Assembly (NCBI GenBank): GCA_947595585.1
Contig: CANQET010000010.1
Coordinates: 1-64,000 of the forward strand
Direction of reading: 5' to 3'
DNA from: an uncultured Clostridia bacterium
Lineage (GTDB): Bacteria > Bacillota > Clostridia > Christensenellales > Borkfalkiaceae
Length of the DNA stretch: 64,000 bases
Positions 24,839 to 34,190 of the stretch are shown piece after piece (the first letter of the stretch is position 1; every line of letters begins with the position of its first letter). The position numbers and the translations under genes are program-made. The notes below the pieces were generated by a model. It was given only the letters and a program-made list of their open reading frames with translations. It was not told the DNA's origin and made no database searches.

Positions 24839-24867
24839 TTGACACTTTCCTCATTTTATGGTACTGT
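24839..24867 (+). promoter_or_regulatory. Promoter of the surface-protein operon
   Basis: TTGACA, 17-bp spacer, TACTGT, about 30 bases upstream of ATG 24895. The short leader has GGGGGA as RBS. Confidence 0.65.
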
Positions 24868-24894
24868 CGAAAAAATCCAAGTTCGGGGGAAACT

Positions 24895-27510
24895 ATGGGA
24901 AGTATCGGAAAACATTTGCGGCGTCTTGCGGCCGTGCTCTCTTTGGGCATGGCGGCAGTCGCCTTCCTCGGCATCGTCCCGACCTTTGCACAGGCAAGGG
25001 CGGCGGAAGTGCCCAACGACCGCTTGCTCGTGCGCTACGCCATGGACGACACCGCAACGGGCGCAGGGCAGAAGATCGCAGCCACCAAGTGGGACAGTGC
25101 GGCGCAGGAATACGTTGCGGCTCCCGCGTATGACGCGACGATCACGCTGCAAGTCAACAATAGGAGGGCGGGCACCGTAACGGCGACGGACGGCGTTTCG
25201 GACGGAGCCCTTGCCTTCACCGAGAGTGCACACGCACGCTCGAACTTCCACCTGCCCGAAAACGCCACGGGCATGACCATCTCCATGTGGGTGAAGAACG
25301 TCAACACCTATTGGTCGAGCCTCTTGGAGTTCTGGGACGGCACCAACGGCGGCCGCTTCGGCAAGGGCACCATGCAGGGCAACGGCGGAAGATCCAACGA
25401 GAACGACGCATGGTCCGCCAACTGCCCCGCGCACAACTCCGCCACGATCGCTGCGGGCGGCGGCTGGGATTCCTTCTGTATCAATGTCAACAGCGGGGAT
25501 AACGGCGGCGCTGCCGTCGATCCCATGGTGGCGGATACGTGGTACCAGGTGACCTTCGCCCTCACGGCAAGCGAGATGCGCGCCTACCGCGACGGCGTCT
25601 TAAAGCAGACTTTCGATACAAAGGGCGATGCGCCCGGCATCCTCGCCTCCATCATGAAGGCCGCCACCAATCAGGAGAAGGGGCAGTTCGGCATCCGCCT
25701 CAGCCTCGATGAGAACCATGAAGCGAACGGAGACGTCCTCGATGAGCTCCGTATCTATAACGGTGCAATGACCGAAGAAGAGGTCCTTGCACTCTATTTT
25801 TCCTATGACCCTGCCGCGGAAATGCCCTACTACTTCCCCGATGAATACGATGTCTCGGGCCTCGGCTATCCCGAGGAGATCCTGCTCGGCGGGGCAAGCG
25901 AAGTCCGCGACGAGAACGGCGTGAAGAAGGGAACGACCGCGGAGGGCATCGAATATTCGTATACCCCCATCAAGGAGGCCGCCACCCCCGAGCGCGACGC
26001 CGCGGGGTTGGAGCTTACGCTCACACGGGGCGAACAGCGGGGAACCAAGACGATGCGGTTCCGCCGCAACCTCGGGCTCACCGCCGAAACGCTCGGCTAC
26101 AGGCTCGGGCAAAGCGGGGAGAACGTCCCCCTGCCCGTCCCCGAAGACGGCAAGGATATCGTCGTCACCCTGCCCGCAGGGACAGACCTCTCCACCGTGT
26201 GTGCGGGAGAGATGTCGGCAAAGCGCCTCGAAGGGGACACGGGCGCCCAAAATTATGAGATGAGGTTCGAATACGACGCCGAAGACCACATCGCGCGGAT
26301 CTTCTGCATCTATACGCCCTTCCGCAGCCAGCAGACGATCTACACCGTCGTCTTCCGCACGGCGAGCACCGAGACCTTCCTCTCGGCACAGATCACGGGC
26401 GGCAAGGCGCCGCTTGTGCTCACGCCCGCTTCCTTCGAAGGCGGCAAGGCGGAAGTGTTCGTCGAGAGTCTCACGTCGTTTACGCTCGGCGTGCACCTCA
26501 CCCTCGCGGAGGGGGCAACGGGGACGACCGACTACACCTTCACCGAAGAAGACCTTGCGGGCGGCCTCACCTTTGCCGTCAAGAGCGAACAGGGCACGGA
26601 GACGAAGTATACACTCACGCCCGTCGAAAATTCCTCGGATGCGGCGCTTTCCGCGCTCTCCTTGGAGGGCTACACGATCGCGTTCTCGCCCGAGACGCTC
26701 ACCTACCGGATCACCGTGGAAAAAGATGCGGGGGCCGCGCTTCTTGCAAAGCTCACCGCGACGCCCCATAGCGGCAAGGCGGCCGTACAAAAGATCTACG
26801 ACGCCGCGGCGCGTGCGCTCGTCGTCGTCGTGACGGCGCAAGACGGCACCGTGCGGCGGTATACGATCTCGCTCATCGAACAGGATACGGATGCGACGCT
26901 CTCCGGGATCTCGGTCGGCGGAACGCCCATCGCGTTCGATCCCGCCGTGCGCGCGTATACCGTAAAATACAAGGGGGCCCTCCCCGAAATTACGGCGACT
27001 GCGGCCTCGGAGAAGGCCAAGGTCTCGGTGGGCAGCCCCGATGGGGAAGGCGCCGTCACCATCACCGTGACTGCGGAGAGCGGGGCAAAGCTCGTCTACA
27101 CGGTCACGCTTCTGAAGATGAGCACAGATACGAGCCTCTCGGCCGCGATCGGCGCCACGGCGCTCACCTTTACGGAGGGCGTTGCGGAATACGAAGCGCC
27201 CGCGGGCACGCAGCTCGGCCTGCTTCCGCTTGTGCTTACGGCGGCGGAGGGGGCGGAAGTCACGACGCGCCTCGATGCGCAGAAGTGCGAGATCTCGATC
27301 GTCGTGACGGCGGAAGACGGCACCGCGGCGCAGTACACCGTACGGGTGAAGATCCAAGCGGCGAGCTTTGCCGCGGGCGAAGTCGAAGACAACAGCCCCA
27401 AGCAAAAGGGGAACGGCGCCGTCATCGGCGGAAGCGTGGCGGGCGGCGTGTGTGCGCTTGCCGCAGTCGGCATCGTGCTCTTCGTCGTCTTGAAGCGGAA
27501 AAAGGGTTAA
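24895..27510 (+). CDS. Surface protein with LamG-like domain, cadherin-like repeats and C-terminal anchor
   Basis: An 871-residue secreted protein. Signal peptide 1-37 (cut after AQARA). Residues about 45-300 form a LamG/concanavalin-type sandwich: VRYAMDDTA at the start, MTISMWVKNV, WYQVTFALTASEMRAYRDGV and LDELRIYNGAMTEEEV are the classic strand motifs of sugar-binding LamG domains. Three cadherin-like units with the SxLxGxxIxFxPxxxxY pattern follow (near DAALSALSLEGYTI, DATLSGISVGGTPI and DTSLSAAIGATALT). A C-terminal helix at about 840-866 ending KRKKG anchors it. Likely binds glycans at the cell surface; first gene of a run with two further surface proteins, 15 bases before the next. Confidence 0.88.
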   Translation: MGSIGKHLRRLAAVLSLGMAAVAFLGIVPTFAQARAAEVPNDRLLVRYAMDDTATGAGQKIAATKWDSAAQEYVAAPAYDATITLQVNNRRAGTVTATDGVSDGALAFTESAHARSNFHLPENATGMTISMWVKNVNTYWSSLLEFWDGTNGGRFGKGTMQGNGGRSNENDAWSANCPAHNSATIAAGGGWDSFCINVNSGDNGGAAVDPMVADTWYQVTFALTASEMRAYRDGVLKQTFDTKGDAPGILASIMKAATNQEKGQFGIRLSLDENHEANGDVLDELRIYNGAMTEEEVLALYFSYDPAAEMPYYFPDEYDVSGLGYPEEILLGGASEVRDENGVKKGTTAEGIEYSYTPIKEAATPERDAAGLELTLTRGEQRGTKTMRFRRNLGLTAETLGYRLGQSGENVPLPVPEDGKDIVVTLPAGTDLSTVCAGEMSAKRLEGDTGAQNYEMRFEYDAEDHIARIFCIYTPFRSQQTIYTVVFRTASTETFLSAQITGGKAPLVLTPASFEGGKAEVFVESLTSFTLGVHLTLAEGATGTTDYTFTEEDLAGGLTFAVKSEQGTETKYTLTPVENSSDAALSALSLEGYTIAFSPETLTYRITVEKDAGAALLAKLTATPHSGKAAVQKIYDAAARALVVVVTAQDGTVRRYTISLIEQDTDATLSGISVGGTPIAFDPAVRAYTVKYKGALPEITATAASEKAKVSVGSPDGEGAVTITVTAESGAKLVYTVTLLKMSTDTSLSAAIGATALTFTEGVAEYEAPAGTQLGLLPLVLTAAEGAEVTTRLDAQKCEISIVVTAEDGTAAQYTVRVKIQAASFAAGEVEDNSPKQKGNGAVIGGSVAGGVCALAAVGIVLFVVLKRKKG

Positions 27511-27525
27511 AAGTGGGGGAATGCT

Positions 27526-29994
27526 ATGCATAGATCATGGAAAGTAAAGCTGTGTCTTTTGGGGCTTGCGGTGTGTTCGGCCGCACTGATCGCCGCGGGC
27601 TGCGGCGGGACGCATGAACACGCCTATGCGGCGCAATGGGCCTTCGACGCCACGTCGCATTGGCATCCCGCAACATGCGGACACGATACAAAGAGCGCGA
27701 AGAGCGGCCACGTCTTCAGCGAGACGGTCGTCGCCCCGCAAGACGGTGCTTCGGGCTACACGCTGCACATCTGCGCCTGCGGATATGCCTATACTTCGGA
27801 TCCCGTCGACCCGTCGCCCGAGCCCTCCGCCCTCTATCGGTTCGATGAGACGAGCCACTGGACGGCGGGGGACCCCGACGAAAAGACGGGCCACGCCTAC
27901 ACGGAGGAGACGGTCGAGGCCACCTGCACCGCGGCGGGCTACACAAAGCACAGCTGCGTCTGCGGATATTGGTATGCTTCGGATCCCGTGGCGCCCAAGG
28001 CGCATACGCCCTCCGAGGCCGTGGAATACGATGCCGACGTGCATTGGCACCCCTGCCTTGTCTGCGGCGCCAAAGTCGGGGCGGAGGCCCACGGCTACAG
28101 CGAGACCGTGATCCCCGCCACCTGCGAGGAAGGCGGCCGCTCCGTGTTCACCTGCACGACTTGCGGGAGGACGTATGAGGGCAATCTTACCCCCGCCTCC
28201 CACCGCTATTCGGATACCCTCGAAAGCGACGAATATCAACACTGGTACCCCGCCATTTGCGAACATGAGGGCGAAAAAGGGTACGTGGAAGACCATGCGA
28301 TCTTCGGCGCAAGCACCGAGTGCGCGATCTGCGGAAAGACCATTCAGCCCCGCCTCGGCTTCGCGTGGAGCGCGGATAAGACTTACTTCATCGTGACGGG
28401 CATGGGAAGCCTCACGGGCGATACGGTCGAGATCCCCGCGACCTACCGCGATCTCCCCGTCCGTGCCATCGCCGCCCACGCTTTCGAAAACACGGGCTTA
28501 AAGTCGGTCACCTTTGCGGAGAACCTGCAGGAGATCGGCCTTGCGGCATTCAGCGGCACAGAGCTCTCTTCGATCTCCTTCCCCGAGAGCCTCACTTCCA
28601 TCGGGACCAAGGCCTTTGCGGGGACGCCGCTTTCCGAGCTTCGCCTCGGCGCCTCGGTAAAGTCCATCGGGCAGGCCGCCTTCCTCGGCTGTGAAAATCT
28701 GCAGACGGTGGAGATCGCGTCCTCCTCGGTCACCCTTTCCACCGCCGTCTTCGAGGGATGCACGCAGTTGCAGCGCGTGCAGGCCTCGGCCAAAGAGATC
28801 GGCGCACGGGCGTTTGCGGGCTGTGCAAACCTCACCGAATTTGCGCTTACGGGCTGCGAGCGCGTGGGGTTCTCTGCTTTCGGCGGCTGTACTTCCTACG
28901 CCCCCGAACTCCCCGCAACGCTCGTCTTCGCCGAAGAATACGCCTTCTCGGGCTGCGGGATCGTATCGTTGAACCTTCCCGCGCTCAAGGAAGTCGCGCC
29001 CAACATGTTTGAAAACTGCACCGCGCTCACCGCTGCGACGCTCGGCGCCGAGACGATCGGAAGTGCCGCCTTCAAGGGTTGCACCCTGCTTTCGAGCCTC
29101 ACGCTGACCAAGGCGGTCGAGATCGGAAGCGAGGCCTTCCAAGGCTGCAGCGCGCTTTCCGCGGTCGCCTTCCCCGAGAGCATCTTGCGCGTCGGCGCGG
29201 GGGCGTTTGCGGGCACCGATGCCTACACGGCGGCCGATGGGGCGCAGTACTGCGGAAATGTGCTCGTAGGTGCCACCGAGGGCACGACGCAGATCGCCGT
29301 ACGGGCGGGGACGATCGGCATCGCCGATGAAGCTCTCCGCGGCGCCAAACTTCAACAGATCACCCTCGCGCAGGGCATGCGCTTTGTCGGCGTGGGCGCC
29401 CTCCGCGAATGCAGCGCGCTTTCGGCGGTCGAGTTCCCCGCAAGCCTCAAGCTCATCGGCAGCAACGCCTTCCGCGAGAGCGGCCTTGTGAATGTTACGG
29501 TCCCCGCGACGGTGGAGAGCGTGGGCGACAACGCCTTCTACGACTGCATGTCGCTTACGACCGTCTCCGTCAGCGCGAAGACGATCGGCCGCTTCGCCTT
29601 CTCCTACACGGGCGAGGGCAGGACGCTCGAATCTCCCATCCCGCAGCGGCCGAAGGACGCCAAACTTACGAGCGTGACGCTTGGCGAGGGCGTCGAGACC
29701 CTCGGCAGCAATGCCTTCCAATATTGCCCGATCGCGCAGGTCACCCTTCCCGGAAGCCTTCGCAGCATCGGGAAATACACCTTCGCACAGACCGATCTTC
29801 AGGCGATCTCCATCCCCGCACAGGTTGCGCGGATCGGCGAGTACGCCTTCTATGCGACACGGCTCAATTCGGCGACCTTCGCCGAGAAGACGGGCTGGAC
29901 GGCGGGGAGTGCGCAGCTTACGCTGAGCAGTGCTTCCCGCGCGGCGACGTATCTTAAGGAAACTTACGTCGATATCGATTGGGTAAGGGGGTAA
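27526..29994 (+). CDS. BspA-type leucine-rich-repeat lipoprotein
   Basis: An 822-residue lipoprotein with lipobox AAGC (Cys26). Residues 30-280 hold four to five repeats of a His/Cys-rich module (HxxxxxTCxxAGYTxxxCxCGY, HWHPCLVCG) often found in front of LRR_5 arrays in gut Firmicutes. From about 290 to the end run some twenty BspA-type repeats with the frame IGxxAFxxCxxLxxVxxP. These form a curved surface for binding host or diet-derived ligands. RBS GGGGGA, 15 bases after the previous stop; same operon. Confidence 0.9.
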   Translation: MHRSWKVKLCLLGLAVCSAALIAAGCGGTHEHAYAAQWAFDATSHWHPATCGHDTKSAKSGHVFSETVVAPQDGASGYTLHICACGYAYTSDPVDPSPEPSALYRFDETSHWTAGDPDEKTGHAYTEETVEATCTAAGYTKHSCVCGYWYASDPVAPKAHTPSEAVEYDADVHWHPCLVCGAKVGAEAHGYSETVIPATCEEGGRSVFTCTTCGRTYEGNLTPASHRYSDTLESDEYQHWYPAICEHEGEKGYVEDHAIFGASTECAICGKTIQPRLGFAWSADKTYFIVTGMGSLTGDTVEIPATYRDLPVRAIAAHAFENTGLKSVTFAENLQEIGLAAFSGTELSSISFPESLTSIGTKAFAGTPLSELRLGASVKSIGQAAFLGCENLQTVEIASSSVTLSTAVFEGCTQLQRVQASAKEIGARAFAGCANLTEFALTGCERVGFSAFGGCTSYAPELPATLVFAEEYAFSGCGIVSLNLPALKEVAPNMFENCTALTAATLGAETIGSAAFKGCTLLSSLTLTKAVEIGSEAFQGCSALSAVAFPESILRVGAGAFAGTDAYTAADGAQYCGNVLVGATEGTTQIAVRAGTIGIADEALRGAKLQQITLAQGMRFVGVGALRECSALSAVEFPASLKLIGSNAFRESGLVNVTVPATVESVGDNAFYDCMSLTTVSVSAKTIGRFAFSYTGEGRTLESPIPQRPKDAKLTSVTLGEGVETLGSNAFQYCPIAQVTLPGSLRSIGKYTFAQTDLQAISIPAQVARIGEYAFYATRLNSATFAEKTGWTAGSAQLTLSSASRAATYLKETYVDIDWVRG

Positions 29995-30000
29995 GGCGGT

Positions 30001-32229
30001 ATGAACGGCAGAAAAAGTATTTGGGTGCTGATCGTCACCCTTTCGGTATTTTGTTTGGGCCTGCTCTTCGGCTGCGGCGCAAAGGAGCCCACGCCTCCCG
30101 AAGTCACGGGGGTGACGCTCACCGCCGCCGAGGGGGCCGAATACGGCAAGACCGGGGAGAAACATCTCCTCGGTTACACGGCGCCCGAAGACAGCACGGT
30201 GACGTTTTCGGTGCTGCGCGGGGAAGCGCCCGCCACGGCCGCGGACTATGCCTGCGTCGACGGCGCGTATATCTTCTACGCCGAGGGCGAGTATACCGTC
30301 ACGGTGTATGCGGCAAAAGATGGGGTCGTGGGAAGCGCTTCGGCCAAGATCTCGATCGCGGCGCGGGAGGCCTTCGTCAAGAACGTGACCCTCACCGCCG
30401 CCAAGGGCGAGACCGCGGGAAAGGCGGGGACGCTGTATTTTATCGGCTATGATGTCCCCGCAGGCAGCGAGGTAGCGGTGGCCTTCGAAAAGGACGGCGC
30501 CCCCACCGAGGACGTCATCTTTGCGCCCGAAAACAAGACGGTCGTCTTCTGCGGCGCGGGAGAGTTCACCGTGACCGTCTCGGCGGCCTACGGCGGCACG
30601 ACGGCACAGGGCAGCGCATCGGTCGCGATCGCGGTCGATCCGCTCGAGGTCGCGCTCACTTCAGACCGCAGGACGGTCACCGAAGAGAGCGGCGTCGTGC
30701 TCCAAAAGACCGTCTCCTACGCCCTCGGCGACAGCTGCAAAACAGAGGAGGCCTCTGTATTTTATCGCAGGGGGACCTCGGGCGAATTCCGCTTGGCCGA
30801 GGAAGAGACGTATGCCCTCGAGGGCGACCTCTTCACCCCGCATGTCGCAGGGGAATGGCGGATCGACTATAAAGCCACGAGCCGCTTCGGCGCTTCGGGC
30901 GAGGCCTCGGTACGCATCACGAGCCGCGCGGCGGCGCTCACGCTCAAGCCCTCCTTCGAAGGGCGGATGCGCATCCGCACCAACACCCCTGTAGAGATCG
31001 GTTTTCTCGTCACGGGGGCGGCGGATAAGTACAACGTAAGTTTCGATACGCACGGCCACAACGTCGTCGCGGAGAAGGCCGAGGGCAACGCCATGCGCCT
31101 CACCGCCTCTGCGCCCGATGCCTTCACCGTGACGGTGACGTATGTCCACAAAGTCACCTCTTCCCAGAGGTACTCGATCGATCTCGACTTCTACTCGGTG
31201 GACGATCTCACCTATGCGCCCGCATGGGGGGAAGATCCCTTCGGCGGCATGCCCGGGGAAGTCCTCTCGAGCATGGGGCATCTCTTCACGGTCGATGCAA
31301 AGAGCTGCGGCGGGCTCCCCCGTACGCTCACGGCCGCAAACGCCTCCTTCGAAGTGACGGCGAGCAACATCTCCGCCGATGGCGGCGACAAAGAGGCACA
31401 GGTGCTCTATGCGGCGGACGATCCCGCGCACCCCTACATCCTCGTCAACAACTTCGGCAACAACACCGCGCACGGGACGTTTTCGGTGAAGATGACGCTC
31501 ACCGACCCCGATACGGGCTATTCCGCGGTCGCCTATAAGGATTTCACCGTGCTTCCCACGGGCAACACCGATGCGGCGGCGACGAAGACGATCGCCGACT
31601 ACGTCGAACGCTATGCGTCGTATTACAACGTCGGGGCGATGAACTTCACCTCCGATCTTCCCGCACATACCCGTGAGAACATGGTCCTCACACGCGAAGG
31701 GATCATCATGCACCGCACGAACGGTGATTTCGCCCTCAACGGCGGCAATTCGGACTTTGCGCGGATCGATGCGAGCGGGGAGAACATCCGCCTCGAGTTC
31801 CGCTTCGAACTCTTCGGGGTCAACCCCACGACGTCTGCCGTGGGCCTCGGGATCGGGCTCCGCACGGGCAATAACGACGGCTGGGCGGGCTTCTTCGACC
31901 TGACTTCGGACGGCACGCGGCTGCAGCTCTCCAATTCTCTCGATAAAGGCGCCGTGCGCAACGAGATGACGGGGGCCGAGCTTCCGCTCGCACAGCCCGG
32001 GACGGTATTGTATCTCCGCCTCGATCGCACCGTGAGCGAGACGACCGTCGTATACACCCTCTCCTTCAGAACGCAGGAGAGCGGCTATACGCAGTACATG
32101 CGCAGCGTCTACACGAAGACGTCGTCCGCAGGAAACCCGGGGGCCCCTGTCGCGCAATTGCAGTTTACCCATAGAAACGGGGGCGGCTGCTACGCCGTGG
32201 AAGAAGTGCGGCTTCAGCGCTTTGCATGA
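30001..32229 (+). CDS. Multi-domain surface lipoprotein with Ig-like modules
   Basis: A 742-residue lipoprotein, lipobox LFGC (Cys25). The N-terminal third contains two related beta modules (VTGVTLTAAEGAEYGKTG and VKNVTLTAAKGETAGKAG begin them), followed by Ig-like segments (GEWRIDYKATSRFGASGEAS). The C-terminal 200 residues (NVGAMNFTSDLPAHTREN, IRLEFRFELFGV, VLYLRLDRTVSETTVVYTLS) look like a jelly-roll carbohydrate-binding fold, but I cannot name a family. It starts six bases after the LRR gene, so it is the third gene of the surface operon. Confidence 0.78.
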   Translation: MNGRKSIWVLIVTLSVFCLGLLFGCGAKEPTPPEVTGVTLTAAEGAEYGKTGEKHLLGYTAPEDSTVTFSVLRGEAPATAADYACVDGAYIFYAEGEYTVTVYAAKDGVVGSASAKISIAAREAFVKNVTLTAAKGETAGKAGTLYFIGYDVPAGSEVAVAFEKDGAPTEDVIFAPENKTVVFCGAGEFTVTVSAAYGGTTAQGSASVAIAVDPLEVALTSDRRTVTEESGVVLQKTVSYALGDSCKTEEASVFYRRGTSGEFRLAEEETYALEGDLFTPHVAGEWRIDYKATSRFGASGEASVRITSRAAALTLKPSFEGRMRIRTNTPVEIGFLVTGAADKYNVSFDTHGHNVVAEKAEGNAMRLTASAPDAFTVTVTYVHKVTSSQRYSIDLDFYSVDDLTYAPAWGEDPFGGMPGEVLSSMGHLFTVDAKSCGGLPRTLTAANASFEVTASNISADGGDKEAQVLYAADDPAHPYILVNNFGNNTAHGTFSVKMTLTDPDTGYSAVAYKDFTVLPTGNTDAAATKTIADYVERYASYYNVGAMNFTSDLPAHTRENMVLTREGIIMHRTNGDFALNGGNSDFARIDASGENIRLEFRFELFGVNPTTSAVGLGIGLRTGNNDGWAGFFDLTSDGTRLQLSNSLDKGAVRNEMTGAELPLAQPGTVLYLRLDRTVSETTVVYTLSFRTQESGYTQYMRSVYTKTSSAGNPGAPVAQLQFTHRNGGGCYAVEEVRLQRFA

Positions 32230-32238
32230 TCGAAAAAG

Positions 32239-32270
32239 ACCGCCGCCGCCCTTATGTGGGGCGGCGGCGT
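32239..32270 (+). terminator. Very stable hairpin ending the surface operon
   Basis: CGCCGCCGCCC pairs with GGGCGGCGGCG around a short loop. There is no T-run, so it could be an RNA-stabilising end or a Rho-independent terminator of low quality. Confidence 0.5.
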
Positions 32271-32309
32271 GCCGTAACAGAAATTCCGCAAATTTTTGCC
32301 GCTGTGCGC

Positions 32310-32338
32310 TTGTATTTTGCGGAAGAATGTGGTAAAAT
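32310..32338 (+). promoter_or_regulatory. Promoter of the NifU-like/GGGtGRT pair
   Basis: TTGTAT (32310-32315), 17-bp spacer, TAAAAT (32333-32338). Confidence 0.72.
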
Positions 32339-32391
32339 AACCGAGAAAGAACTCCCGCAGTGCGGGGGAATATGTATGGAGGAAGTTCACA

Positions 32392-33093
32392 ATGCAATAT
32401 TCTCGCGAAGTGGAAGAGATGTGCTGTGTTGCGAAGGGCCCGAAGCACGACCCTGCGCCCATCCCCGAAGAGGGCAAGTGGATCGCGGCAAAGCAGATCA
32501 CCGACATCAGCGGCTTCACGCACGGCATCGGCTGGTGCGCACCGCAGCAGGGCGCCTGCAAACTCACCTTAAACGTCAAGGGCGGCGTCATCCAAGAGGC
32601 CCTCGTCGAGACGATCGGCTGCTCGGGCATGACGCATTCCGCGGCCATGGCGGCGGAGATCCTGCCCCATAAGACCATTCTGGAGGCGCTCAACACCGAC
32701 CTCGTGTGCGACGCCATCAACACCGCCATGCGCGAACTCTTCTTGCAGATCGTCTATGGAAGAACGCAGTCGGCGTTTTCGGACGACGGGCTCGTCGTCG
32801 GCGCAGGGCTCGAGGACCTCGGCAAGGGCCTTCGCTCGCAGGTCGGTACGATGTACGGCACCGCGGCGAAGGGCGTGCGCTATCTCGAGATGGCGGAGGG
32901 CTACGTCACCCGCCTTGCGCTCGATAAAGAGAGCCAGGTCATCGGCTACGAATTCGTCTCCCTCGGCAAGATGACGGACTTCATTAAGAAGGGGCTTGCC
33001 CCCAACGAGGCGTGGGAGAAGGCGATGGGCCACTACGGAAGATTTTCCGAAGAGCAGGGTGCGGTCAAGTACATTGACCCCCGCAAGGAATAA
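32392..33093 (+). CDS. NifU-like iron-sulfur scaffold protein (GGGtGRT-associated)
   Basis: A 233-residue protein of the IscU/NifU-N superfamily. Scaffold cysteines fit Cys49, Cys77 (TIGCSGMTHSAAMAAEIL) and Cys106 (DLVCDAIN), with Cys11-Cys12 and Cys56 extra. Annotated relatives are called iron-sulfur cluster assembly scaffold proteins and lie next to a GGGtGRT gene, as here (11 bases apart). RBS GGAGG at about 32378-32383. It carries more N- and C-terminal sequence than SufU or IscU, so it is unlikely to be the housekeeping scaffold. The function of the pair is not established. Confidence 0.88.
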   Translation: MQYSREVEEMCCVAKGPKHDPAPIPEEGKWIAAKQITDISGFTHGIGWCAPQQGACKLTLNVKGGVIQEALVETIGCSGMTHSAAMAAEILPHKTILEALNTDLVCDAINTAMRELFLQIVYGRTQSAFSDDGLVVGAGLEDLGKGLRSQVGTMYGTAAKGVRYLEMAEGYVTRLALDKESQVIGYEFVSLGKMTDFIKKGLAPNEAWEKAMGHYGRFSEEQGAVKYIDPRKE

Positions 33094-33104
33094 GGAGGTG
33101 CGGT

Positions 33105-34106
33105 ATGGCTCTGTTTGAAGGTTATGAAAGAAGGATCGAAAAGATCCAGAAGACACTCAAAGAGTATGGCATCTCCTCGATCGAGGAATGCAAAGAGATC
33201 TGCCTCGCAAAGGGCGTGGATTGCGATAAGCTCGTCCGCGGGACGCAGCCGATCTGCTTCGAGAACGCCGTTTGGGCATACACCGTAGGCGCCGCGATCG
33301 CGATCAAGAAGGGCTGCACGAAGGCCTCGGATGCGGCGGCCGCGATCGGCATCGGGCTCCAATCCTTCTGTATCCCCGGCTCCGTCGCCGAGAACCGCAA
33401 AGTGGGCCTCGGGCACGGCAACCTCGGAAAAATGCTGCTCTCCGAGGAGACCGATTGCTTCTGCTTCCTCGCGGGGCATGAATCGTTCGCCGCGGCAGAG
33501 GGCGCCATCTCCATCGCGATGAACGCCAATAAGGTCCGCAAGAAGCCCCTCCGCGTCATTTTGAACGGGCTCGGCAAAGACGCCGCGTTCATCATCTCCC
33601 GCATCAACGGCTTCACCTATTGCGAGACGGTGTTCGATCCCTATACCGAGACGGTCACGGTCACCAAAGAGGTGCCGTATTCCGACGGCCCCCGCGCCAA
33701 GGTCAAGTGCTACGGCGCAGACAACGTCCCCGAAGGCGTCGCCATCATGAAGCTCGAGAAGGTGGGCGTCTCCATCACGGGCAACTCCACCAACCCCACG
33801 CGCTTCCAGCACCCCGTCGCGGGTACCTACAAGAAGTGGTGCGTGGAAAACGGCGTACAGTACTTTTCCGTGGCCTCGGGCGGCGGCACGGGCAGAACGC
33901 TGCATCCCGATAACATGGCGGCGGGTCCTTCCTCCTACGGCATGACGGATACGATGGGCAGGATGCACTCGGATGCGCAGTTCGCAGGTTCCTCCTCCGT
34001 GCCCGCGCACGTCGAGATGATGGGCCTCATCGGCATGGGCAACAACCCCATGGTCGGTGCGACCGTCGCCGTCGCGGTGGCCGTCCAAGAGGGCATGACG
34101 AAGTAA
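33105..34106 (+). CDS. GGGtGRT protein
   Basis: A 333-residue member of an uncharacterised family named after its motif, here GGGTGRT at residues 259-265, followed by LHPDNMAAGPSSYGMTDTMG. Many conserved cysteines (for example in EECKEICLAKGVDCDKL) suggest metal or cluster binding. GLGHGNLGKMLLSEETDCFC and AGHESFAAAEGAI are further conserved blocks. No signal or membrane helix. RBS AAGGAGGTG before ATG 33105; operon with the NifU-like gene, then a terminator. Function unknown; an Fe-S-dependent enzyme served by the dedicated scaffold is a reasonable inference. Confidence 0.9.
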   Translation: MALFEGYERRIEKIQKTLKEYGISSIEECKEICLAKGVDCDKLVRGTQPICFENAVWAYTVGAAIAIKKGCTKASDAAAAIGIGLQSFCIPGSVAENRKVGLGHGNLGKMLLSEETDCFCFLAGHESFAAAEGAISIAMNANKVRKKPLRVILNGLGKDAAFIISRINGFTYCETVFDPYTETVTVTKEVPYSDGPRAKVKCYGADNVPEGVAIMKLEKVGVSITGNSTNPTRFQHPVAGTYKKWCVENGVQYFSVASGGGTGRTLHPDNMAAGPSSYGMTDTMGRMHSDAQFAGSSSVPAHVEMMGLIGMGNNPMVGATVAVAVAVQEGMTK

Positions 34107-34117
34107 CAAAAGGCAGA

Positions 34118-34150
34118 AGAGGGGATGGTATCTTGCCATCCTCTTTTTTT
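34118..34150 (+). terminator. Terminator of the NifU-like/GGGtGRT operon
   Basis: GAGGGGATGG and CCATCCTC pair with a two-base bulge, followed by seven or more T. Confidence 0.82.
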
Positions 34151-34190
34151 CGGCAGAATTCGACAAATTTTGCAAAAAAACGGGGGACGT

